A stretch of 64,000 bases of DNA from JAMXLO01 sp963791495 (GCA_963791495.1 CAWBST010000017.1:496001-560000); one strand, 5' to 3'. Shown: positions 1 to 8,266, counted from the stretch's first letter. Notes: generated by a model from the letters alone, not told the origin. Made by a program: numbers and translations.

Positions 1-978
1 GACACGCAGATGATCACTGCGGATTGCTTTGTCGCCATGGGTGCCGCCGCGATGAAGACCACGCGCATCCGTCTCGGCACCGGCGTTCTGGTGCCGTCCA
101 ACCGCACAGCGGCTGTCACGGCCAATGCCTTCGCCACCTTGAACGGAATGGCTCCGGGACGGATCGACTTCGGCGTCGGCACCGGCTTCTCGGCGCGTCG
201 CGCCATGGGGCTGGGTGCGATGAAGCTCGCCGACATGGAAGAGTATATCCGTGTCGTCTACGGCCTGCTGAACGGCGAAACGCTGGAGACCAACGTTGAA
301 GGCAAGCGCAAGAAGATCCGTTTCCTTAACCCGGACTTCGGCCTGATCAACACGCACGATCCGATCCGGCTGCACGTTTCCGCCTATGGCCCGAAGTCGC
401 AAGCGCTGACCGCCAAGCTGAACGCCGGATGGAAGACCTTCGTCTCCGACGCCCCAGGCGCGATGACCGCGCTGGAGAGCATGCAGCAGAGCTGGAAGGC
501 GGCCGGGCGCAACGCCGGCGATCTCTACGCCACCGCCTGGGCCTGCGGCTGCGTCCTGCAGGACGGCGAGCCGTCCGACAGTCCACGCGCCGTCGCCCAG
601 GCAGGACCGCGCGCAGCAGTGCTGCTGCATCGGGCGGCCGATCTCGACATGGAAGGTTGGCAGAACACCTCGCCCGTACCGCCATCGGTGAAGGAACAGA
701 TCGATGGCTACGTTGCGATGGCGCGCGGTTACGAACCGCCGGATGCGCGCTACCTCAACAACCACCGCGGCCATTTCGTTTTTGTGAAACCTGAGGAGCG
801 AAGGTTCATCAACGCCGAATTGATCCGTCGCACCACGTTCACCGCCACCGAGCAGGAATTGAAGCAGCGCGTCGAGGCGCTGCGCAGCGCCGGCTGGAGC
901 CAACTCGTCGTCCCGATCACCCCAGGCGAGGAGCGCGCGATCGAAGACTGGGCGCGGATCAAACAGGCATTCGACTGA
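1..978 (+). CDS. LLM-class flavin-dependent oxidoreductase (5' partial)
   Basis: Luciferase-like monooxygenase family (F420 or FMN-dependent TIM barrel). The frame is open from base 1, so the true start lies outside the window and the first ATG at base 10 is internal. Visible family features are the strand-loop RIRLGTGVLVPSNR near the beginning, the APGRIDFGVGTGFSARR segment that begins the helix after the fourth strand, and a C-terminal stretch (ELKQRVEALRSAGWSQLVV) typical of the last barrel repeat. The substrate cannot be told from sequence. It is followed by an unrelated cold-shock gene in the same direction. Family assignment is firm, function is not. Confidence 0.85.
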   Translation, partial: DTQMITADCFVAMGAAAMKTTRIRLGTGVLVPSNRTAAVTANAFATLNGMAPGRIDFGVGTGFSARRAMGLGAMKLADMEEYIRVVYGLLNGETLETNVEGKRKKIRFLNPDFGLINTHDPIRLHVSAYGPKSQALTAKLNAGWKTFVSDAPGAMTALESMQQSWKAAGRNAGDLYATAWACGCVLQDGEPSDSPRAVAQAGPRAAVLLHRAADLDMEGWQNTSPVPPSVKEQIDGYVAMARGYEPPDARYLNNHRGHFVFVKPEERRFINAELIRRTTFTATEQELKQRVEALRSAGWSQLVVPITPGEERAIEDWARIKQAFD

Positions 979-1080
979 TTGTGTTCAACATTTCGCGTGT
1001 CACGGGTGCCGCTACCCAGACGACGCAATCAGGCGTATCGTGGGTACAGGTACAAGCCGACCATAGAGGACATTACAGCC

Positions 1081-1713
1081 TTGCGACCCCCCAGGAATGA
1101 CCGCCAACGGCCGCCGCGCCGCCGCGGTTTCGATGACGACAACTTCTACGGCAACGCGCCGCCCCCGATGCCCCTTCCGTCGTTCGCCTCCGCCGGGCCG
1201 GAGTCAGAGGCGACGGTCAAGTGGTTCAACGCCGAGAAGGGCTACGGTTTCGTCGCGCTGACCGACGGATCGGGCGACGTGTTTCTGCACATCAACTCCC
1301 TGCAGGCCGCCGGATTTCAGGCGGTCAGTCCCGGTGCGACGCTACGGATCCGCGTGGGCCAGGGCCAGAAGGGCCGGCAGGTCGATCAGGTGGTATCGGT
1401 CGATGAAAGCACTGCCACCGAGACCCCGGCGCGAAGGCCGTCATTCCAGCAGCGTCCGCAGCGCAGCTTCGATGGCCCGCGGCGCCAGGTGGATCTCAGT
1501 ACCGCGGTCGACATGATGGGAACGGTGAAGTGGTACAACCCCGACAAGGGGTTCGGCTTCATCACCCCGCAGTCGGGCGGTAAGGACGTGTTCATCCACG
1601 CGACGGTGCTGGAGCGCGCCGGGATGGGCCCATTGCAGGAGGGCCAGTCAGTGCGGATCGGCGTCGTGCAGGGCGCCAAGGGCCCTGAAGCGGGGACGAT
1701 CAGTCTGGACTGA
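1081..1713 (+). CDS. Cold-shock protein with two cold-shock domains
   Basis: A 210-residue protein with two cold-shock (OB-fold, single-stranded nucleic acid binding) domains. CSD1 (about residues 42-105) has VKWFNAEKGYGFV with DVFLH, and CSD2 (about 147-210) has VKWYNPDKGFGFI with DVFIH; both RNP1 and RNP2 motifs are intact. The N-terminus is rich in Arg and Pro (RPPRRR), which probably adds nonspecific nucleic-acid binding. The start is chosen as TTG at 1081, 10 bases after a GAGGA; the same frame runs back to 979 but that part looks non-coding. Double-CSD proteins are typical of alphaproteobacteria and act as RNA chaperones in stress or stationary phase. Confidence 0.85.
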   Translation: MRPPRNDRQRPPRRRGFDDDNFYGNAPPPMPLPSFASAGPESEATVKWFNAEKGYGFVALTDGSGDVFLHINSLQAAGFQAVSPGATLRIRVGQGQKGRQVDQVVSVDESTATETPARRPSFQQRPQRSFDGPRRQVDLSTAVDMMGTVKWYNPDKGFGFITPQSGGKDVFIHATVLERAGMGPLQEGQSVRIGVVQGAKGPEAGTISLD

Positions 1714-1948
1714 TACGCCGGCGGTTGGACGCCGCACCGGACCATGGCACGCTCGGCGCGAGCGTGACGCTTCATGCCTCCGATCTGCGAGATCGTGGTG
1801 TGGCTGCGACGCGTGGCGATAGGCGACGCGGCGAGGATTCGCCTCGGGCGGGAGCGCGTACTCCGAGGTGCGGCTCACCAGCCCGTTTCGCCCACATTCA
1901 CGACGGCACCAACAGAGATGCCGTCCCCTCTCACCCGAGGACGCTCCG

Positions 1949-2554
1949 ATGCCCGAACCCGAACACATCGATCGGCACCGCGCCGCACTGATCGCCTACG
2001 ACGTCTGCCGGCGCGCGCTCGCTCCGTCGGATCCCACACGGCGCGCTGCTATGCGCCCCGTGCTCGATGCCTGGGTTCAGATGATCGCGACCGCGCGCTC
2101 AGCCGGCGTCCCGGTGATCTACACGACGCCGGTCAGCCGCGCCGATGGCGCCGATGTCGTCATGCTGCCGACCGACCTATCGGCAGAGACCGGCGTGCCA
2201 CCGCTCACCAACGCTGTCGAGGGCACCGCGGACGCCGGCTTCCCCGACGAGATCGCGCCGCTGTCCGAGGACTACGTCTTCCTCAAGCGCCGGCCGAGCG
2301 CCTTCTACGGGACAGGCGTCGCCGAGCTCCTGCACATGCTGCGGCGCGACACCATCATTATTGGCGGCGGCGCCACCAATCGCGGCGTCGAGACGAGCGT
2401 CCGCGAGGCCTTCAGCCTCGACCTCGCGTCGGTCGTGGTGCGCGAGTGCTGCTGGAGCAGCGACACGGCCGCCCATGCCTACAGCCTCGACAAGGCAATG
2501 AAGATGTACGCGCGCATCCGGCGCCTCGACCAGGTCGCGGCGATGCTGCGGTAG
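1949..2554 (+). CDS. Isochorismatase-family hydrolase lacking the usual cysteine
   Basis: A 201-residue single-domain isochorismatase-fold protein. The Asp of the N-terminal strand (LIAYDVCRRAL) and the Lys (VFLKRRPSAFYGTG) of the triad are present. At the position of the catalytic Cys in cysteine hydrolases (GVxTNxCVE) it has Gly (GGATNRGVETS). Gly at this position is known in true isochorismatases such as EntB and PhzD, so vinyl-ether hydrolysis without a thiol is possible, while amidase activity is unlikely. The ATG at 1949 is chosen because a CGAGG sits 8 bases upstream. The preceding 235 bases hold no gene I can support. No siderophore or phenazine genes are adjacent. Confidence 0.8.
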   Translation: MPEPEHIDRHRAALIAYDVCRRALAPSDPTRRAAMRPVLDAWVQMIATARSAGVPVIYTTPVSRADGADVVMLPTDLSAETGVPPLTNAVEGTADAGFPDEIAPLSEDYVFLKRRPSAFYGTGVAELLHMLRRDTIIIGGGATNRGVETSVREAFSLDLASVVVRECCWSSDTAAHAYSLDKAMKMYARIRRLDQVAAMLR

Positions 2555-2643
2555 CCGGATGGCAGATCCTAACCAACCTTGACCACGTCCAACGTCTCAC
2601 CCCACGGTCCGTGAGACCGATCATTCCCGCCGGTCGGGGCTCA

Positions 2644-3051
2644 TCAGTTCGCCGCCTTGTCGATCACCTCGATAGACCGCACCTCGTCCGGCTCGCCGTG
2701 GTAGATCACCAACGCCACCGTCTCGGTACCGATGAACGCGCTGTGCGGCTTGCCCTTCGGGTTCAGCCCATAATTGCCCTTGGCACGCAACCGCTCTCCG
2801 GACTTCGTGCCGCGGCCACCTTCCAGACCGAAGATGTGTTCGTCCGAGAGTGCCACCGCGACGATCTTGATCATCTTGCCCTCCGGCGGCGTGAACCGCA
2901 CCAGCCATGCGATCCCGCCACCCTCGGCGCGCCGGTCGCTCAGTACCTTGAGGTGCACCACCTCCCGACCCCCAAACACCGCGCCGGGTCCGTAGAACGG
3001 GGTGCCAGGCACCCAGTCCACCTCCTCTGTGTTCAGACTGATCGACTGCAT
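2644..3051 (-). CDS. Cupin-like protein (ChrR/DUF4437 type), function unknown
   Basis: A 135-residue protein that reads as a small beta-barrel cupin: VVHLKVLSDR, then IAWLVRFTPPEGK, a central EHIFGLEGGRG, then GNYGLNPKGKPHSAF with one conserved His, and a closing VALVIYHGE strand. This order matches ChrR-type/DUF4437 cupins, which bind metal and serve as sensors or dioxygenase-like enzymes. The first metal-binding motif is poor in His (EHIF only), so metal binding is uncertain. It lies convergent to the isochorismatase gene and 13 bases downstream of an acetyltransferase on the same strand, so the two may be co-transcribed. Confidence 0.6.
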   Translation of the reverse strand: MQSISLNTEEVDWVPGTPFYGPGAVFGGREVVHLKVLSDRRAEGGGIAWLVRFTPPEGKMIKIVAVALSDEHIFGLEGGRGTKSGERLRAKGNYGLNPKGKPHSAFIGTETVALVIYHGEPDEVRSIEVIDKAAN

Positions 3052-3064
3052 CCCATCGCCTCCG

Positions 3065-3481
3065 TCAAACCGCGAACGTCTTGCGCATGAAGATCCGCTC
3101 CACCCCGGGCGCGCTGGCGATGCGGCCGAATTCCTCCCAGCCGTGGCGCGCGTAGAAATCCGGTGCCTGGAAGTTGACCGTCACCAGTGTGGCAGCGCGG
3201 CAGCCTCGCCGGATGGCCTCCTCCTCCGCCATATGCAGCGCGCGGCTGCCGATGCCGCCGCCGCGCAGCTTCTTCGGCAGGTAGAACAGGTCCAGGAAGA
3301 ACAGCCCCATCGACGTCCGGCCAAGCACCCCGCCGGCCAGTTCGCCGGTGTCCGGATCGAGCACCTCCACGGCCAGCGCGCGCCAGTCGCGAAGCCTCGA
3401 CATTTCCGCGTTGTGCTCGGCGAGGCCCTCGTCGAGCACGGCCTCGAGATGTGGGTCAGGATCGTCCGTCAGTGTGATCAT
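3065..3481 (-). CDS. GNAT-family N-acetyltransferase
   Basis: A 138-residue GCN5-related acetyltransferase. The acetyl-CoA pyrophosphate loop is RGGGIGSRAL after the strand LFFLDLFYLP, followed by the alpha3 helix AEEEAIRRGC, the strand AATLVTVNFQA and the hydrophobic FYARHGWEEFGR segment typical of motif B. The acceptor substrate is unknown. The ATG at 3481 is preceded by GGAGGAACGCC, a strong ribosome site, which rejects an upstream in-frame start at 3526. It is divergent from the WYL regulator gene with a palindrome between them. Confidence 0.85.
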   Translation of the reverse strand: MITLTDDPDPHLEAVLDEGLAEHNAEMSRLRDWRALAVEVLDPDTGELAGGVLGRTSMGLFFLDLFYLPKKLRGGGIGSRALHMAEEEAIRRGCRAATLVTVNFQAPDFYARHGWEEFGRIASAPGVERIFMRKTFAV

Positions 3482-3524
3482 GGCGTTCCTCCGCGCGGCT
3501 TGAGACGAAGTGTACCGGATGGCC

Positions 3525-3544
3525 ACTGACAGCGCTCTGTCAGT
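3525..3544. promoter_or_regulatory. Perfect inverted repeat, candidate operator
   Basis: ACTGACAG and CTGTCAGT form perfect 8-base arms around CGCT. The site lies in the 74-base divergent gap between the acetyltransferase (start 3481) and the WYL regulator (start 3556), 11 bases before the regulator's ATG. YafY-type regulators usually control a divergent neighbour and themselves, so this is a reasonable autoregulatory operator, but the assignment is inferred from position only. Confidence 0.5.
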
Positions 3545-3555
3545 AGTCTTCGATC

Positions 3556-4254
3556 ATGCGTCGCTCCGACCGCCTGTTCGACATCATCCAGCGCCTGCGC
3601 ACCGCGCGCGGCCCAACGACGGCGGCGGCACTGGCCGAGGAGCTGGAGGTGACCGTCCGCACGGTCTATCGCGACGTGGCCACCTTGCAGGCGCGGCGCG
3701 TGCCGATCGAGGGCGCCCCGGGCATCGGCTACATGCTTCGCCGCGGCTTCGACCTGCCGCCGCTGATGTTCACCACCGAGGAGATCGAGGCGATCGTGGT
3801 CGGCGCCCGCCTCGTCGCTCGCACCGGCGATCCCAGCCTGCAAGACGCCGCCGAGAGCGTGCTGTCGAAAGTGACGGTCGTCCTGCCTGACGCGCTGCGC
3901 GCGCAACTGGCCGCAGCACCATTCTTCGTCTCCAGTTCCGGCGCGCCGGTGCCCGAGAGCGTCGACCTCTCCACGGTGCGCCAGGCGATCCGCGACGAAC
4001 GCAAGCTGCATATCCGCTACATCGACGAGAAGAGCACTTGCTCGCAGCGCACGATCTGGCCGATCGCTGTAGCCTACTACGTGCAGGCGACGCTGATCGG
4101 CGCGTGGTGCGAGCTGCGGCAGGACTACCGGCATTTCCGCGCCGACCGGATCACCGCGCTGACGGTGCTCGACGAACGCTATCCTTCGGACAACGGCAGG
4201 CTCATGGCGGAGTGGCTCGCGCTGCGGCAGAATGAACAGGAAACGCGGGAGTAG
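3556..4254 (+). CDS. YafY-type HTH/WYL-domain transcriptional regulator
   Basis: A 232-residue regulator with an N-terminal DeoR-like winged helix (residues 1-57; LAEELEVTVRTVYRDVATLQARRVPIE is split by the recognition helix VRTVYRDVATL) and a C-terminal WYL domain (about 140-215) ending in the typical Arg-rich HFRADRI segment. WYL domains sense ligands, in some cases nucleic acids or nucleotides. Likely targets are the divergent acetyltransferase and cupin genes and its own gene. Its stop TAG ends 2 bases before the ATG of the enoyl-CoA hydratase gene, so it probably also leads that operon. Confidence 0.87.
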   Translation: MRRSDRLFDIIQRLRTARGPTTAAALAEELEVTVRTVYRDVATLQARRVPIEGAPGIGYMLRRGFDLPPLMFTTEEIEAIVVGARLVARTGDPSLQDAAESVLSKVTVVLPDALRAQLAAAPFFVSSSGAPVPESVDLSTVRQAIRDERKLHIRYIDEKSTCSQRTIWPIAVAYYVQATLIGAWCELRQDYRHFRADRITALTVLDERYPSDNGRLMAEWLALRQNEQETRE

Positions 4255-4256
4255 TG

Positions 4257-5040
4257 ATGGCAGACGACATCGAGGTGTCGGTGGACGCGGCAGGCATTGC
4301 CGTCGTGACCTTGAACCGGCCGGAGAAGCGCAACGTCGTGTCGCTGGCCATGTGGCGCGGCCTGGGCGAGATCTTCAGCAGCTTCGCGCGACGTAGCGAC
4401 GTCCGCGTGGTGATCCTCACCGGCGCCGGCGGACACTTCTGCGGCGGCGCCGACATCTCCGAATTCTCCAAGGTGCGGAATAGCGGTGGACGATGCCCGC
4501 GTCTACGGCGAGGCGGGGCGGGCGGCAACGCGGGCGATTATGGACCTACCGCAGCCAACGATTGCCGCTGTGCATGGCTATGGCGTGGGTGGTGGGTGTG
4601 GACTCGCATTGGCGTGCGATCTGCGTGTGGGCGACGCGACGACGCAGATGGGCATTCCTGCGGCGCGGCTGTCCGTCGTCTACGGCACGCTGGACTGCAG
4701 CCTGCTGCTGCGCGCCGTGGGATTGGCGAACGCCAAGCTGGTGCTTTACTCGGGCCGCTATTTCCCGCTCGCCGACTGCCGCTCGATGGGACTGATCGAC
4801 GAGGTCTCGGAGCAGGGCGCGCTTTCCGGCGCGCATGCACTGGCACAGGAACTGTCCACCCGCGCACCGTTGTCGCAGCGTGGCGCCAAGGTGGTGCTCG
4901 AGGCACTGGATCGCGGCGAGACAAGCGAGCGTGCCGCGGAGATCGCCGCCTTGCAGGAGGCAGCCGTGAACAGCGAGGACTACCGCGAGGCCCGTCAGGC
5001 CTTCCTGGAGAAGCGCACGCCGGTGTTCAAGGGTCGCTGA
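4257..5040 (+). pseudogene. Enoyl-CoA hydratase/isomerase, frameshifted
   Basis: A crotonase-superfamily enzyme, about 260 residues if joined. The first part (4257-4481) carries VVTLNRPEKRNVVSL and the oxyanion-hole segment GGHFCGGADISEFSKV. From 4483 the protein continues one frame over with QPTIAAVHGYGVGGGCGLALACDLR and the C-terminal helices to GR at 5037. One extra base at about 4482 (aat-a-gcg) separates the halves; removing it gives a continuous family-length protein with no other defect. A second start at GTG 4486 would give only a catalytic half. The enzyme would hydrate or isomerise an acyl-CoA. The radical SAM gene follows 2 bases after its stop. Confidence 0.8.
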
Positions 5041-5042
5041 CG

Positions 5043-5987
5043 ATGGACGCGCAGTTCCAGCCGCTGGACACCGCCAAGTTCCGTGATCCTTTCGTCACCG
5101 CGAAGGGCGAGACACGTGCGCAGGTGGCGCTGCGTTCTCTCGATACCCTGTGGTTCAACACCGGCACCCTGTGTAACCTGACCTGCCGCAACTGCTACAT
5201 CGATTCATCGCCACGCAACGACCGTCTGGCATATCTCACGCACAACGAGGTGCGGGAGTACCTCGACGAGATCGCCCGCGACGGACTGCCAACGAAGCTG
5301 ATCGGCTTCACGGGCGGCGAGCCGTTCATGAATCCCGACATCATCGCGATGCTGAACGACGTGTTGTCGCGAGGCTTCAACGCCCTGGTGCTGACCAATG
5401 CGATGCAGCCGATGCGCCGGCTGCGCCGGCAGCTTCTGGCATTGCGCGACACCTATGGCGCAAGGCTGCGCATCCGCGTCTCGCTCGATCACCACGCACC
5501 CGAGGTCCACGAAGCGGAGCGCGGATCGCGAAGCTGGGCACCGACGATCGACGGCCTGACATGGCTGGCGCGCAATGGGTTCGCCATCGATGTGGCCGGC
5601 CGGCGGTTCTCGGGTGAGCCGGAGCAAGACCTGCGCGCCGGATTTGCGCGGCTGTTCGCCGAACTCGATGTGCCGATCGATGCGGCCGATCCAGTGCGGC
5701 TGATGCTGTTCCCGGAGATGGACGCGCAGCGCGACGTGCCAGAGATTACTACGGCCTGCTGGGGCATCCTGCACAAGTCGCCGGACGACGTGATGTGCGC
5801 CTCCGCCCGCATGGTGGTGAAGCGCAAGGACGCGGCGACGCCCACCGTGCTGGCCTGCACGCTGCTCGCATACGATCCGCAGTTCGAACTCGGCCGCACG
5901 CTGGCCGAGGCCGCACGGCCTGTGTCACTCAACCATCCCTACTGCGCGTCGTTCTGTGTGCTCGGGGGAGCGGCCTGCAGCCGATAG
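5043..5987 (+). CDS. Radical SAM protein
   Basis: A 314-residue radical SAM enzyme. The [4Fe-4S]/AdoMet motif CNLTCRNCY (CxxxCxxC) is at about residues 44-51, followed by GFTGGEPFMNPDI (the GGE motif that binds AdoMet), LVLTNAM and RVSLDHH strands of the partial TIM barrel. The C-terminus holds extra cysteines (CWGI, CASFC, AACS) that could hold an auxiliary cluster, though full SPASM spacing is not seen. It lies 2 bases after the enoyl-CoA hydratase stop and is convergent with yqgE, its stop abutting the yqgE stop. The substrate is unknown. Confidence 0.85.
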   Translation: MDAQFQPLDTAKFRDPFVTAKGETRAQVALRSLDTLWFNTGTLCNLTCRNCYIDSSPRNDRLAYLTHNEVREYLDEIARDGLPTKLIGFTGGEPFMNPDIIAMLNDVLSRGFNALVLTNAMQPMRRLRRQLLALRDTYGARLRIRVSLDHHAPEVHEAERGSRSWAPTIDGLTWLARNGFAIDVAGRRFSGEPEQDLRAGFARLFAELDVPIDAADPVRLMLFPEMDAQRDVPEITTACWGILHKSPDDVMCASARMVVKRKDAATPTVLACTLLAYDPQFELGRTLAEAARPVSLNHPYCASFCVLGGAACSR

Positions 5988-6581
5988 CTACGCGTGCCCT
6001 GCAGCACCCGACAGCAGCAGCGGGTCGATGTTCAGCTTGGCCAGCGCGCGCCGCCATTTCGTATCGTCGTCGCCGTCGAACACGATGGTCTCGTCGGCAG
6101 GCACCGACAGCCACGCATTCTGCTGGATCTCCTCATCGAGCTGGCCCGGCCCCCAGCCGGCATAGCCCAACGCCAGCAGGCCCTCGCGCGGTCCTCGGCC
6201 CTCGGCGATCTCCTTCAGCACATCGAGGCTCGCGGTCAGTGCCACGGTGTCGTCGACCCGCAGGCTGCCCTCGCCGGTCCAGTCCGTGGTGTGCAGTACA
6301 AAGCCGCGCGCGTTGTCCATCGGCCCGCCGGCACAAAGCCGGATGCGGCGCGCCGGCGGCACCGGCGCCACCTCGAGCTGCCGCAGCAGTTCGTCGAACT
6401 TGGGGCGCTGCAGCGGGCGATTGAGCACCAGCCCCATCGCCCCTTCCGGCGTGTGGGCGCAGAGATAGATGACGCTGTGCGCGAACCGCGGGTCTTCCAT
6501 CGCCGGCATCGCGATCAGCAACTGGCCGGTCAGGAAGTCGGCGCCGGACGGTTGGCTCCCGGATTTGCGCGGCTGTTCCAT
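5988..6581 (-). CDS. YqgE/AlgH family protein
   Basis: A 197-residue UPF0301 protein. Conserved features are FLTGQLLIAMPAMEDPRF at the start, VIYLCAHTPEGAMGLVLNRPL, the central CAGGPMDNARGFVLHT and the C-terminal LALGYAGWGPGQLDEEI. The biochemical role is not established; AlgH of Pseudomonas was reported to affect alginate regulation. ATG 6581 is preferred over an upstream TTG at 6617 because the extension is not conserved in appearance. The length is normal for the family. Convergent with the radical SAM gene. Confidence 0.9.
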   Translation of the reverse strand: MEQPRKSGSQPSGADFLTGQLLIAMPAMEDPRFAHSVIYLCAHTPEGAMGLVLNRPLQRPKFDELLRQLEVAPVPPARRIRLCAGGPMDNARGFVLHTTDWTGEGSLRVDDTVALTASLDVLKEIAEGRGPREGLLALGYAGWGPGQLDEEIQQNAWLSVPADETIVFDGDDDTKWRRALAKLNIDPLLLSGAAGHA

Positions 6582-6701
6582 GACAGTGAATCTGGTCCCG
6601 TCGGCGCGACTGTGCAAGCGCCTCGCCGGACGGCGTGACTCCGACCGCGCGGGAGGCTAGGAGTTGCGGGCTGGCAAGCCAGAGAGGGGAGCGAGGAGCC
6701 A

Positions 6702-7184
6702 ATGACGATCAAGGTCGGTGATCAGATTCCGTCCATGAAGTTGATGATGGGCACGCCCGACGGACCCAAGGAGACGTCGACTGACGAAGTCTTCAAGGGC
6801 AAGAAGGTTGTGCTGTTCGCAGTGCCGGGCGCGTTCACTCCAACCTGCAGCGTCAAGCATTTGCCGAGCTTCGTGCAGAACGCCGATGCCCTCAAGGCGA
6901 AGGGTGTCGACACGATCGCGTGCATCGCGGTGAACGACGCGTTCGTGATGGCGGCCTGGGGCAAGGAACAGGGCGTCGACGGCAAGATCACCATGCTGGC
7001 CGACGGATCAGCCGCGTTCACCAAGGCTCTCGGCCTGGAACTCGACCTGATCGGCCGCGGCATGGGCACGCGCAGCCAGCGCTATGCACTGATCGCGCAG
7101 GACGGCAAGATCACGCATCTCGCCGTCGAGGCACCCGGCGGCTTCGAAGTCAGCAAGGCGGAATCGATCCTCACCCACCTGTAG
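6702..7184 (+). CDS. Peroxiredoxin, Prx5/AhpE-like (redoxin)
   Basis: A 160-residue thioredoxin-fold peroxidase of the Prx5 (type II) group. The peroxidatic Cys is in VPGAFTPTCSVKHLP (about residue 49), with the catalytic Arg likely in GTRSQRYALI. This is the only conserved thiol, so it would be a 1-Cys enzyme recycled by glutathione/glutaredoxin or another thiol. It reduces hydrogen peroxide and alkyl hydroperoxides in the cytoplasm. The ATG follows GCGAGGAGCC, a good ribosome site. A monocistronic unit convergent with a membrane-protein operon. Confidence 0.93.
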   Translation: MTIKVGDQIPSMKLMMGTPDGPKETSTDEVFKGKKVVLFAVPGAFTPTCSVKHLPSFVQNADALKAKGVDTIACIAVNDAFVMAAWGKEQGVDGKITMLADGSAAFTKALGLELDLIGRGMGTRSQRYALIAQDGKITHLAVEAPGGFEVSKAESILTHL

Positions 7185-7218
7185 GCCGGCGCGATCCGCC
7201 CGAGCCGGCGGCAAAGGT

Positions 7219-7584
7219 TCAGACCAACACAAACCAGAGCGCCAGGCCGCCGCCGCCCACGATGACCGCACCCGCCACCAGGCATGCGAGCTTGGTGCCA
7301 TCCATGCTGACGTGCCGCCCCATGAGCACCACGCCGACGATGACGAACACCGCAATATCGGCGAGGCCGTGAGTGATCCAGTGATGCCCGGTCAGCGCGG
7401 CCATGAAGCTGTTCAGCGGGTCGTAGGCATCCTTGATCCAGGCGAGCACGGTGTTGAATAGGATGGCGACGACTGCGGAGATACCGAACGCCGCGGCGGC
7501 GTGGTCGAGCATACCGATTTGTGCCCTTGCCCGATCTGTCGAGGCCGGAGGCATCCCGGCGCGCGGCTGTACTGTGCTCGACAT
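7219..7584 (-). CDS. Integral membrane protein of unknown function (second gene of pair)
   Basis: A 121-residue protein with a short polar N-terminus and three likely membrane helices (about residues 30-50, 72-90 and 100-120), with His in the loop ALTGHHWITHG. I do not recognise the family. Its ATG (7582-7584) shares one base with the TAA of the upstream membrane gene (TAATG), so translation is probably coupled and the two products likely form a complex. The larger open frame that runs to 8115 is rejected because the true upstream gene occupies that DNA in another frame. Regulation is discussed under the box at 8102. Confidence 0.7.
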   Translation of the reverse strand: MSSTVQPRAGMPPASTDRARAQIGMLDHAAAAFGISAVVAILFNTVLAWIKDAYDPLNSFMAALTGHHWITHGLADIAVFVIVGVVLMGRHVSMDGTKLACLVAGAVIVGGGGLALWFVLV

Positions 7585-8057
7585 TATTCGGCTCCCTTTT
7601 GGCCAGTATGGATGAAGGCGACCTTCGCACCGTAGTTGATGATCGCGCCGGCGCCTTCGATCGCCAGGCCGTTGAGGATGATGAACGCTGACACCACCAT
7701 CACCATGGCTCGCGCGGCTGCGTTGGACGCAAGCCTGCGGGCCGCGACGATCGGCAGGTAGAGCGCCAGGATCAGCGGGATGAAGAACAGATGCTCCTTG
7801 GTCTCCATGAACAGGGTATGGGCGAATGGCCACGGCCCTTTCAGGATGATCGCCTTCTCGGCGTAGTAGTAGTTGACATACCAAAAGCCGCCGAGGATCC
7901 AGGCGGCGATGAAGCAGATCGTGACGGCGTAAGCGGCCAGTCGAATGCGGCCCTGGTTGGCCTCGCTGGCGTTCAGTGCTTCGACCAGGATCCAGACCGC
8001 AGCCATGATCCCGAGGACGCCGAAGGTCGGGTGGGCGAATAGGATGATATCGCTCAT
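7584..8057 (-). CDS. Integral membrane protein of unknown function (first gene of pair)
   Basis: A 157-residue protein with four likely membrane helices (about 10-28, 40-62, 85-107 and 117-137). Histidines sit at helix edges: HPTFG at the N-terminus, PFAHTLFMETKEHLFF in the middle. This pattern would fit heme or quinone binding but is not proof. The family is not recognised. The ATG at 8057 follows GAGGAGGTGACCC, a strong ribosome site. It heads a two-gene operon behind a perfect FNR-type box, which suggests expression under low oxygen. Confidence 0.75.
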   Translation of the reverse strand: MSDIILFAHPTFGVLGIMAAVWILVEALNASEANQGRIRLAAYAVTICFIAAWILGGFWYVNYYYAEKAIILKGPWPFAHTLFMETKEHLFFIPLILALYLPIVAARRLASNAAARAMVMVVSAFIILNGLAIEGAGAIINYGAKVAFIHTGQKGAE

Positions 8058-8101
8058 GGGTCACCTCCTCGGCCGTTATTGCAGCGCGACACGCGGTCGC
8101 A

Positions 8102-8115
8102 TTGATGCAGATCAA
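8102..8115. promoter_or_regulatory. FNR/FixK-type box (TTGAT-N4-ATCAA)
   Basis: TTGATGCAGATCAA is a perfect match to the FNR/FixK/ANR consensus and reads as TTGATCTGCATCAA on the minus strand. Its centre is about 51 bases before the ATG of the membrane gene at 8057. On the minus strand CAATAA follows 20 bases after the box and could be the -10 element, close to the class II activator arrangement. It also lies upstream of nothing on the plus strand until 10 kb, so the membrane pair is the likely target. Confidence 0.65.
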
Positions 8116-8266
8116 CGACCGGCTGTTTTGCCCGGTACGATCAGCGGCTGAACGATTCGTGATCCAGCCCGCAACGGTTCGTTAATTATGCGGGCCGATG
8201 AGGTGCTTCGCCCCACGCGAGCTCTGCCAGTTGCGGCCCGCGCATGACGGTGGCTTGGCGAAGCTG

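Noticed and set aside
1774..3090. Plus-strand open frame of 438 codons
   Set aside because: Crosses the isochorismatase and cupin genes in wrong frames and is Arg-rich without motifs.
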